Below are positions 42,182 through 49,162 of a stretch of DNA of 64,000 nt, in pieces. The DNA is from JAFAYN01 sp963733105. Lineage in GTDB: Bacteria > Gemmatimonadota > Gemmatimonadetes > Longimicrobiales > Longimicrobiaceae. The DNA lies in NCBI GenBank assembly GCA_963733105.1, contig CAVTCB010000005.1, positions 682,001 to 746,000 on the forward strand, written 5' to 3'. The notes below the pieces were generated by a model. That model was given only the letters and a program-made list of their open reading frames with translations. It searched no databases and was not told where the DNA came from. The position numbers and the translations under genes are program-made. Position 1 is the stretch's first letter; each line of letters begins with the position of its first letter.

Positions 42182-42382
42182 GGTGGCTCCCCGTGTGGAA
42201 AATCGTCCGACCGCCGCGCACCGCACGCGCAAGATCCGCTCCCGCCAGGAGAAGCGCGAGACCCTTGTAAACCGTTGGAAGAACCCTATCTTTCGGTGAA
42301 CCTTCGGGTGTGCCGGGTGTATCATCGTCACCTCCGCCGAAGCCGGCGGGGGGCCGACCTGACGAGCCACCGGGAAACACAG

Positions 42383-42582
42383 ATGGAAGGGATCGAGCTT
42401 CACGACCACGAAGCCGTGCGGGAGCGCGTCGCGGAGTTCTACCGCGAGCACCGAGCCGAGGGCGTCCGAACTCCGCACCTTCGCGAGAACTGGAGCGCCA
42501 TGAAGGAGCGCCGCCTGGCGCGCCGTGGCTGGAGGCCATCGAGCGGGCCACCGGCGCCGCGTACCGCCGCGAGGCGGCATGA
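42383..42582 (+). pseudogene. Short duplicate of the Rad52-like C-terminus (frameshifted)
   Basis: From ATG 42383 the peptide reads MEGIELHDHEAVRERVAEFY and TPHLRENWSAMKERRLAR, then loses frame. In the next frame WLEAIERATGAAYRREAA follows, ending at TGA 42580-42582. One missing base near 42520 explains this. The restored 66-residue product resembles the last 45 residues of the Rad52-like protein downstream (YVRENWAGMKEQ ... EALEKATGVRFEREAA), so it is a duplicated C-terminal module. The downstream gene starts 38 bp later. Confidence 0.6.
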
Positions 42583-42619
42583 CTCCGACGAGAGAGCCAG
42601 AGAGAAGGGAGAGCGAGCG

Positions 42620-43363
42620 ATGAGCGAGACCGACTTCCGGGCGCTGCAGGACTTCTTCGACGCCGACGAGATCGAGTGGCGGCTGCAGCAGGCCGGGGAA
42701 ACGCGCGGGAAGGTGTGGGCCATCGCCGTGCCCTACGTCACCAACCGCGCCATCCAGCAGCGGCTGGACGACACCGTGGGCCCGGGGAGCTGGAGGAACG
42801 AGTTCCGCCCCGGCCCCGGCGGCGGCGTCCTCTGCGGGATCTCGGTGAAGGTGGGCGACGAGTGGGTCACCAAGTGGGACGGCGCCGAGAACACCGACAT
42901 CGAGGAGGTCAAGGGCGGCCTCTCCGGCGCCATGAAGCGCGCCGCCGTGCAGTGGGGGATCGGGCGCTACCTCTACCGGCTGGACGAGTCGTTCGCCAGC
43001 GTGCACGAGGGCGGGCGGCTGCGCGGCAAGACCAAGGACGGGAAGCCCTTCCGGTGGGACCCGCCGCAGCTCCCCGCCTGGGCCCTCCCGAAGAAGGCGA
43101 AGGCCGCGGGCTCCGGGCGGAAGAAGGAGGACAGCCTGGAGCGCGTGCGCCGGGAGCACGAGGCCATGCTGGAGTACGTCAAGGCCGTCGGCCCGCGCGT
43201 GGACGACGCCGCCGAGGCGGAGATCGCCGGAACTTCGTGCAACCTCAAGCAGTACGTTCGCGAGAACTGGGCGGGGATGAAGGAGCAGGTGCGGCTCACC
43301 CGCGCCGTGGTGGAGGCGCTGGAGAAGGCCACGGGGGTGCGCTTCGAGCGCGAGGCCGCGTAG
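42620..43363 (+). CDS. Rad52/Rad22-like single-strand annealing protein
   Basis: The 247-residue protein starts MSETDFRALQDFFDADEIEW after GGGAGAGCG. It contains RLQQAGETRGKVWAIAVPYV, GISVKVGDEWVTKWDGAENT, DIEEVKGGLSGAMKRAAVQW and GIGRYLYRLDESF. These correspond to the Rad52 oligomerisation/DNA-binding core found in phages and some bacteria. A Lys-rich linker (KKAKAAGSGRKKED) leads to a C-terminal helical module of about 75 residues. The likely role is annealing of complementary single strands in repair or recombination. It is not embedded in phage genes, so it seems to be a resident copy. Confidence 0.85.
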   Translation: MSETDFRALQDFFDADEIEWRLQQAGETRGKVWAIAVPYVTNRAIQQRLDDTVGPGSWRNEFRPGPGGGVLCGISVKVGDEWVTKWDGAENTDIEEVKGGLSGAMKRAAVQWGIGRYLYRLDESFASVHEGGRLRGKTKDGKPFRWDPPQLPAWALPKKAKAAGSGRKKEDSLERVRREHEAMLEYVKAVGPRVDDAAEAEIAGTSCNLKQYVRENWAGMKEQVRLTRAVVEALEKATGVRFEREAA

Positions 43364-43568
43364 CGGGACGGGCCCGGGGGGGGGGCGCGGCACGGATCTG
43401 GCTGCGCCTCCCGCGCCCGCCGCACCTCCCCCCCCTCCCGCTAGTGACGAAAAGGTGCGATTGTTTTGCGGATATGGATCGGCGGGCCGATACTGTGTAA
43501 CATTGTTCCGACCCATCCCTCCCGGGAGCACCCCCGCTCCCGCGCGGATCCCCTCCAGGAGCGACCCG

Positions 43569-44861
43569 ATGAAGCGTTCCCGGCGCGACGCCGCAGCCCG
43601 CGGCTCTTCCCACCTCGCCCGCCTTTCCCTCCCCGCGTTCCGCCCCCCCGAGCCCTTCGAGGGCTCGGAGATCCTGCGGGAGATCCCCGAGGCTCCCGCC
43701 TTCCTCCTCTGCCAGGCGTACCGGAGCGTGATGGCGTGGGCGCTGGTCCCCGCCGCCGAGCGCGAGGGAATGTTCGCCCCCGGCGCGGCGGACGCGGTGC
43801 GCGAGCGGGTGCGCGGCACCCCCATGGCGGACGGGATGCGCGTGGCGCTGGAGGTGGTGTGCAACCTCCTGGCGGACCCGGCGGGCGCCGACCCGCGCCG
43901 CGTCTCCGCCGCCTGCGTGAGCGTGGCGGAGTGGGCCGAGGAGCGGGGGAGCGCGCCGTCCACCTCCATCCGCTTCATGCAGGCCGCCGCGACCTGCGCC
44001 TCCGACGACTCCCGCCTGGCGTACCGGGCCGGGTGCGTCGCGCGCAAGCAGGCCGTCTGGGAGACGGCCGAGCTGTGGTTCCGGCACGCCATCTCCGTGG
44101 GCCGGCGCAACCACGACTGGGAAGCGCACGCCACGGCGTACCTGGGGCTGGGGAACAACTACTACAACCAGGGCCGGTACGCCCCCGCGCGGCGCGAGCA
44201 CATGAAGGCGCTTCGCGTCAGCCGCCGCCACGGGCTGCGCGAGCTGCAGGGGCGGGCGTACCACGACCTGCTGGCCATGGCCATCATGACCGGCGACGCC
44301 GCCGCCGCGGAAACGTTCGGGCCGCGGGCGTTCTACGCCTACGGCCCGACGCACGAGAACGTCCCCCTCCTCGCCCAGGACATCGCCTACTTCTGGATCA
44401 CCCAGGGAGAGTTCGGGCGCGCCCTGCGCGTCTACCAGGCCCTCCGCCCCCACCTCAGGCAGAGCGACGGGAGGGTCCGGGGGCTCGGCGTCCTGGGCCG
44501 CGCGGCGGGGGAGTGCGCCCGGCCGGACGTCTTCGAGGACGCCTGGGCGGAGCTCTGGCGCATGGCTCCGGCGGCCGAGAACAGCTCCGCACTCTCCCCC
44601 TCGCTCCTCCAGCTCGCCCACGGGGCGGTCCGCCTGGGCGACTGGGATAGGGCGGAGCAGGCCGCCCGGTACGCCCTCCGGGTCGCCGGTCCCCGCGGAG
44701 AGACCGACGTGATCGCCGAAGCGGAGGAGCTGCTGACCGTCGTCCGCGACCGGTCGCCGGTTCCGGTCCTCCACGCGCCCGAAGCCCCCGGGAGCGGGGA
44801 AGCCGAGACGCTCGCGAGCGACCTGGTGGCGTCGCTGGAAGCCTGCGCGGCGGCGGTGTAG
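43569..44861 (+). CDS. TPR protein of the module family, plus-strand member
   Basis: The 430-residue protein starts MKRSRRDAAARGSSHLARLS. Residues 30-60 carry the diverged family signature (SEILREIPEAPAFLLCQAYR then SVMAWALVPAAE). TPR-type helix pairs follow, for example AELWFRHAISVGRRNHDWEA and LGNNYYNQGRYAPARREHMK with ALRVSRRHGL. There is no signal peptide and no DNA-binding motif. It is convergent with the small lipoprotein at 44866-45030 (stops 4 bp apart), the mirror image of the modules at 16932 and 54532. The upstream region has ACTGTGTAACATTG, like GCTGTAACATACTG before copy 1. Function unknown. Confidence 0.75.
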   Translation: MKRSRRDAAARGSSHLARLSLPAFRPPEPFEGSEILREIPEAPAFLLCQAYRSVMAWALVPAAEREGMFAPGAADAVRERVRGTPMADGMRVALEVVCNLLADPAGADPRRVSAACVSVAEWAEERGSAPSTSIRFMQAAATCASDDSRLAYRAGCVARKQAVWETAELWFRHAISVGRRNHDWEAHATAYLGLGNNYYNQGRYAPARREHMKALRVSRRHGLRELQGRAYHDLLAMAIMTGDAAAAETFGPRAFYAYGPTHENVPLLAQDIAYFWITQGEFGRALRVYQALRPHLRQSDGRVRGLGVLGRAAGECARPDVFEDAWAELWRMAPAAENSSALSPSLLQLAHGAVRLGDWDRAEQAARYALRVAGPRGETDVIAEAEELLTVVRDRSPVPVLHAPEAPGSGEAETLASDLVASLEACAAAV

Positions 44862-44865
44862 GCCG

Positions 44866-45030
44866 TCAGGTTCCGGAGCCGGACACGGGGCCGGCGTAGC
44901 GGGTCGTGCTGTCGGCCTCCGAGTACACCGGTGCACTGCGCGGGGTGGACGGTCGGGTGATGTCGTCGGGGGCGCAGGCGGCGGGGGTCACGAGGCAGGC
45001 GAGGAGCAGGAGCGAACGCGCAATTTTCAT
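44866..45030 (-). CDS. Small lipoprotein partner of the 43569 TPR gene
   Basis: The 54-residue product is MKIARSLLLLACLVTPAACA followed by PDDITRPSTPRSAPVYSEAD and STTRYAGPVSGSGT. It has a signal peptide with lipobox (PAAC), a short linker rich in Pro, and a single terminal unit ending GSGT, equal in length (nine residues, AGPVSGSGT) to the units of the other members and preceded by Arg-Tyr. AAAGGATTTACA before the ATG is a fair ribosome site. It lies opposite to and just past the TPR gene, and diverges from the AraC-type gene. It is the smallest member of the family. Confidence 0.65.
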   Translation of the reverse strand: MKIARSLLLLACLVTPAACAPDDITRPSTPRSAPVYSEADSTTRYAGPVSGSGT

Positions 45031-45146
45031 TGTAAATCCTTTGGAGTGGCGGGTTTCCCGTGTGGCGGAGACGAGCGCTAAAGTGCCGGAGAGGGCGGAG
45101 GGTGTCAACACATGTCTGTGAAATGTACGGATAGATAACGCCCTCG

Positions 45147-46022
45147 ATGCGCCGCGCCAACCGTTCTCTGCTGCTCCTGCACCCGGACTCCGACTTCCGT
45201 AACCGGGTGGTACAGGCGGGGGGGGCGCACTTCGCCTGCTGGGCGGTTTCCGAATGGGGGCCGCTTCGGGACGCCGTCCGCGACGCACCCCCCACCGTGG
45301 TGGTGGTGGTGGATCCGTACGCGGGCGGGGAGGACGGAGGGATCTCCCGCGAGCTCGTGTCGCTCCTCCACGAGTTTCCCTGGGCCAGCGTGGTCGCGGC
45401 CCTGCGCGCGCGCCCCGGGGAGGAGGGGGACGTGCACGCCCTCGCGCTGCTGGGGATCTCCGAGGTGATCCTCCTGGGGGTGGAGGACACGCCGCAGGGA
45501 ATCCGCCGGACGCTTCGCCAGGCGCAGGGGAGGTTCCTGAAGGAGCTGCTGAGGCGCGCGCTCCCGCCCTACCTGACCGGCCGGGCGCGGATCATCCTGA
45601 TGGCCGCCGCGGAGGCCATCTCGGCCGGTGGCCACGCGCCCGACCTGGCCCGGGCGCTCTCCGTGTCCACCAAGACGCTCGCCCGCTGGTGCGAGCGGTG
45701 CTACCTTCCCCCGCCGCGGCGGCTCCTGGCCTGGATCCGGGTGCTCCTGGCCTCCCGGCTCCTGGACGACCCGGAGCGGACGGTGTCCAGCGTGGCGCGC
45801 GCCTGCGGCTACACCTCCGACACCGCGCTCCGGCGCGCCCTGCTGGACTTCCTGGGGATCGGCCCCACGCAGCTACGGGAGGCGGGCGCCTTCGCCGCCG
45901 CCGCGCCGGCCTTCGTGGCCGAGCTGCACGAGATGCGGGAAAAGGGGAGGGAGCGGAAGCGGAAGCGTTTGGAGGCCGGACGGGCCATCCCCGCGGCGAA
46001 CCCGACCACGGAAGACACATGA
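45147..46022 (+). CDS. AraC-type regulator with receiver-like N-terminal domain
   Basis: The 291-residue protein has an N-terminal alpha/beta domain of about 120 residues (SLLLLHPDSDFRNRVVQAGG, PPTVVVVVDPYAGGE, LALLGISEVILLG) that looks like a receiver. A phosphorylatable Asp may be the one in VVVVVDPYAGG. The C-terminal AraC-like double helix-turn-helix (SVSTKTLARWCERCYLPPPR, RTVSSVARACGYTSDTALRR) would bind DNA. A Lys/Arg-rich tail (KGRERKRKRLEAGR) follows. It diverges from the small lipoprotein and could regulate the neighbouring pair; this is inferred from position only. Confidence 0.8.
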   Translation: MRRANRSLLLLHPDSDFRNRVVQAGGAHFACWAVSEWGPLRDAVRDAPPTVVVVVDPYAGGEDGGISRELVSLLHEFPWASVVAALRARPGEEGDVHALALLGISEVILLGVEDTPQGIRRTLRQAQGRFLKELLRRALPPYLTGRARIILMAAAEAISAGGHAPDLARALSVSTKTLARWCERCYLPPPRRLLAWIRVLLASRLLDDPERTVSSVARACGYTSDTALRRALLDFLGIGPTQLREAGAFAAAAPAFVAELHEMREKGRERKRKRLEAGRAIPAANPTTEDT

Positions 46023-46120
46023 TCCTTCGTCCCCACCCCGCGGCGGCGCGCGGACCCCTGCTCCTTCGCCTTCGACTACCAGTGGAGGGAGGTCCCGGCG
46101 GGGCCCGGGGGGTCCTGACG

Positions 46121-46154
46121 GAAGCGGGCACCGGCGCTTGCCGGTGCCCGCTTC
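46121..46154. terminator. Perfect 15-bp hairpin between convergent genes
   Basis: GAAGCGGGCACCGGC-GCTT-GCCGGTGCCCGCTTC, a perfect stem, separates the AraC-type gene from the EVE gene. It can serve both strands. Confidence 0.8.
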
Positions 46155-46176
46155 GCATCGGGGCCCACGCCGGGGC

Positions 46177-46638
<462 letters not shown>

Positions 46639-46737
46639 TCGGCTCGTTCCCGGTTCGAAGGAGGTTGGCGGCGGGTATGATGCGGCCGGGCCCCCCGCCG
46701 GGCAAGCCGCGCGGGGGAGCGGGTGAGGGCCACGAAG

Positions 46738-46819
46738 CGACGGGGCGGCACCGTGATGGCGCCGCCCCGTCGTTTCCTGCTGTCCCTGCCCTGTCCCCTG
46801 TCCCCTGTCCCCTGTCCCC
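46738..46819. repeat. Composite 3' element with hairpin and heptamer array
   Basis: CGACGGGGCGGCACC and GGCGCCGCCCCGTCG form a stem with one mismatch. After TTTCCTGC and TGTCCCTGCCC come four perfect TGTCCCC units at 46792-46819. It abuts the 3' end of cheZ (13 bp away). Confidence 0.75.
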
Positions 46820-46832
46820 TGCCGTTCTTCCC

Positions 46833-47546
46833 CTACGCCGTCCCGGTGCGGGTGAAGATCTGGTCCACCAGCGCCTGACGCTGCTCGGCGTCCGCCGTGG
46901 TGGCGGCGGGGTCGAAGGCCACCTGCGGGGCGCGCTCCGCGTCCGCGGCGGCGGGGCGCAGGTCCAGGCCGAAGGTGCGCGGGTCGAAGACGTGGGCGAT
47001 CTGGTTCAGCTTGCGCTCCATCTCCGCCAGCACGCTGCAGGCGTAGTTGATCTGCTGCGTCGTGATGTCCTGGAACTGCAGCGACCCCATCATCCCGAAC
47101 AGCTCGTCGCGCAGCGCGCCGCGGATCTCCGGGCCGCGCCCGGCCGCCGAGTCCCCCTCCTCCGCGTCCAGCTCGTCCACCATGGCGAGCGCGCGGTCCA
47201 CCCCGTCCATGATGTCCGTGGCCGCCGACTCCGTGGCCGACGTCACCTCCAGCAGCTTCTGGTTGGTGTGCTGGATCTTGTCCAGGGCCGCCTTCTCCAG
47301 CATCCCCCGGCTCTCCTTCAGGCTCTCCAGCACGCCCATGATCTCGGCGTAGGCGCGCAGCAGCACCTGCGGGAGCGCCGCGAGCCCGCGGGGCTGGTCC
47401 ACCAGGGAGCCGATCAGGGTGCGCATCTGCGCCTCCATCTGCGAGTGCTCCGACTCCAGGCCCCGGATGTCGTCCAGCGCGTTGTCCACCAGGCGGAGGG
47501 TGGCCTCCGAGTCGTACAGCAGCTCTTCCGCGGGTCGCGTCGCCAT
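46833..47546 (-). CDS. cheZ: CheZ-type CheY-P phosphatase
   Basis: The 237-residue protein is mostly long helices (RLVDNALDDIRGLESEHSQM, HTNQKLLEVTSATESAATDI) and carries the CheZ motif LQFQDITTQQI with the catalytic Gln positions. The C-terminal end (EQRQALVDQIFTRTGTA) matches the CheY-binding tail (xxQxxVDxLxxxxG). It removes phosphate from CheY-P and shortens the signal. It lies 2 bp after cheY and ends the flagellar operon. Confidence 0.9.
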   Translation of the reverse strand: MATRPAEELLYDSEATLRLVDNALDDIRGLESEHSQMEAQMRTLIGSLVDQPRGLAALPQVLLRAYAEIMGVLESLKESRGMLEKAALDKIQHTNQKLLEVTSATESAATDIMDGVDRALAMVDELDAEEGDSAAGRGPEIRGALRDELFGMMGSLQFQDITTQQINYACSVLAEMERKLNQIAHVFDPRTFGLDLRPAAADAERAPQVAFDPAATTADAEQRQALVDQIFTRTGTA

Positions 47547-47548
47547 GG

Positions 47549-47923
47549 TCAGCTCGCTGCCCCGGCTCCGAGGAGCTGATCGATCTTCTCCTTGAGCACC
47601 TGGGGGGTGAAGGGCTTGACGATGTAGTTGTTCACCCCCGCCTCGATCGCGACGAGGATGTCCTCCCGCACGCTGCGGGTGGTCACCATCAGGATGGGGA
47701 CGGTCTGGCCGTCCGGGCGCGCCCGCAGCTCCCGCGCGAGGTCCAGCCCGCTCAGGTTGGGCATGTTCCAGTCCGTGATCACGAAGCTGACCGTCGGGTC
47801 GAACCGGTCCAGCGCCTCCCGCCCATCGCCCGCCTCGACGATGTCGGTGAAGCCGATCCGCTGCAGGGAGTTGACGACGATGCGGCGCATCGTGGCGGAG
47901 TCGTCTACGACGAGAAACTTCAT
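47549..47923 (-). CDS. cheY: Chemotaxis response regulator CheY
   Basis: The 124-residue single receiver domain has MKFLVVDDSATMRRIV (acidic pair), VITDWNMPN (phospho-acceptor Asp51), MVTTRS (Thr switch) and VKPFTP (Lys103). DWNMPN is a classic CheY signature. Once phosphorylated it binds the flagellar switch. It is directly followed by cheZ. No cheA or receptor is within the window. Confidence 0.95.
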   Translation of the reverse strand: MKFLVVDDSATMRRIVVNSLQRIGFTDIVEAGDGREALDRFDPTVSFVITDWNMPNLSGLDLARELRARPDGQTVPILMVTTRSVREDILVAIEAGVNNYIVKPFTPQVLKEKIDQLLGAGAAS

Positions 47924-47967
47924 GGTCCGGTTCCCTTCCTGTTTTGACTGTGTTACCTCGGGCGGCC

Positions 47968-48282
47968 TCAGAGGTCGCCGCGCTCCAGGATGCCCCGCGC
48001 GACCTGGCCCGCCACCTCCACCGAGTTGTACGCCCCCTCCAGGATGCGCCGCCGCACCTCGGCGATCCGCTCCGGCGTGAGCTCCGTCCCGGCGCCCTCC
48101 TCCGCGCCCTCGGCGCGGGCGGCCAGGGCGCGCCCCGCGTCGGAGATCTGCACCCGGTCCGCGCGCTCCAGCGTGGCGACGGCGCCCACCGGCTCCCCTC
48201 CCGCCGCGGAAACCTCCGCGGTGCGGGTGCTCCGGACCATCTCGGCGCGGGCCAGCTCGGCGCCCTTGTCGTTGATTCGCAT
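47968..48282 (-). CDS. flgM: Anti-sigma-28 factor FlgM
   Basis: The 104-residue protein starts MRINDKGAELARAEMVRSTR and carries the FlgM C-terminal helices in DRVQISDAGRALAARAE and LTPERIAEVRRRILEGAYNS with VEVAGQVARGILE. FlgM holds sigma-28 until it is exported through the completed hook. It is placed between the fliT-like gene and cheY, with a sigma-28-like promoter 20 bp upstream. Confidence 0.92.
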   Translation of the reverse strand: MRINDKGAELARAEMVRSTRTAEVSAAGGEPVGAVATLERADRVQISDAGRALAARAEGAEEGAGTELTPERIAEVRRRILEGAYNSVEVAGQVARGILERGDL

Positions 48283-48304
48283 AGCATCTCCTCGTTGTGA
48301 GAAG

Positions 48305-48332
48305 GTATCGGCCGCCGCCGGGGGGAACTTGA
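48305..48332 (-). promoter_or_regulatory. Sigma-28-like promoter of flgM
   Basis: On the minus strand TCAAGTTC, 12 bp, GCCGATAC resembles the flagellar consensus TAAAGTTT-N11-GCCGATAA. It lies 23 bp before the flgM start. Confidence 0.55.
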
Positions 48333-48358
48333 GCCCCCCCCGGAGCCGGCGCCGCGCC

Positions 48359-48763
48359 TCAGCGCAGCAGGTCCAGCCGCGCCGCCCCCGCCGGGGGCGC
48401 GTACGCCGCCGCGGCCGATTCCGCGTGGCCCATCCGGTCCAGCGCCCGCGCCACCCCCGCGCGGGCCTCCGCCAGGCGGGCCGCCAGCCCGGCGTCCGCC
48501 TCCTGCAGCGCCAGCGCGGCCTCCAGCACCGACGCGGCCTCGGCGGAGGAGCGCGCGTGCGCCCGGCCGATCTCGCGCACCAGCGGGGTGATCCGCTCCG
48601 CCAGGCGGTCGCGCTCGTCCAGGGCGCGGCGGATGCTCACCTCGTCGCCGCGCTCCACCGCCTCCAGCGCGGCCGCGGCCAGGGCGCGCATCCGGTCGAA
48701 GAGGCCCCGCGCCTCCACCGCCGGCGAGGCCCCGGGGATCGGGAGGGGGAGGGGGAGGCTCAC
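48359..48763 (-). CDS. FliT/FlgN-like flagellar chaperone
   Basis: The start is a GTG overlapping the fliS stop (GTGA). The 134-residue product begins MSLPLPLPIPGASPAVEARG and is then almost all helix: LFDRMRALAAAALEAVERGD, LDERDRLAERITPLVREIGR, LEAALALQEADAGLAARLAE. Its size, its helical nature and its place directly after fliS fit FliT or FlgN, which bind the filament cap or hook-associated proteins before export. Sequence similarity alone would not prove this. It ends RLDLLR. Confidence 0.65.
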   Translation of the reverse strand: MSLPLPLPIPGASPAVEARGLFDRMRALAAAALEAVERGDEVSIRRALDERDRLAERITPLVREIGRAHARSSAEAASVLEAALALQEADAGLAARLAEARAGVARALDRMGHAESAAAAYAPPAGAARLDLLR

Positions 48764-49143
48764 CGGCCCTCCGTCTCGGCCACGGCGCCCGCGAACGCCT
48801 CGCGAAGCTCCGTCACCACCGCGGTGAGCCGGTCCAGGCGGACCACGTCCGGGCGCACGCCCACGTCCACCAGCTCGGCCAGGATGAAGGTGTACAGCCC
48901 GCTCAGCTCGCGGGCGATGGAGCCGCCGCGCTCCTCGTCCAGCGTCACCAGGAGCTCGGTGAGGATGGCCCGGCACTTCTCCAGCGTGCTGCTCCGCATC
49001 TCGAAGTTGCCGGCGTCCACGGCGAGGCGCGCCCGCCGCAGGCTCACCAGGAGGTGGTCGTAGAGGATCACGACCAGCTGCCCCGGGGTGGCGGAGAGGA
49101 CCTCCATCTCGCGGTAGGCCGCGGCCTGGCTGGTGTAGCTCAT
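48760..49143 (-). CDS. fliS: Flagellin export chaperone FliS
   Basis: The 127-residue protein starts MSYTSQAAAYREMEVLSATP and contains GQLVVILYDHLLVSLRRARL, RSSTLEKCRAILTELLVTLD and LSGLYTFILAEL. These are hallmark FliS segments (tyrosine-rich start, P-x-x-L-hhhLYD). It keeps flagellin unfolded for export. The start lies 19 bp past the fliD stop. Confidence 0.95.
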   Translation of the reverse strand: MSYTSQAAAYREMEVLSATPGQLVVILYDHLLVSLRRARLAVDAGNFEMRSSTLEKCRAILTELLVTLDEERGGSIARELSGLYTFILAELVDVGVRPDVVRLDRLTAVVTELREAFAGAVAETEGR

Positions 49144-49162
49144 TTCCCGAAGGGGTTTGGGT

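Noticed and set aside
42620..43363. Prophage remnant because of the Rad52-like gene
   Set aside because: No integrase, capsid, terminase or other phage genes nearby; composition matches the chromosome.
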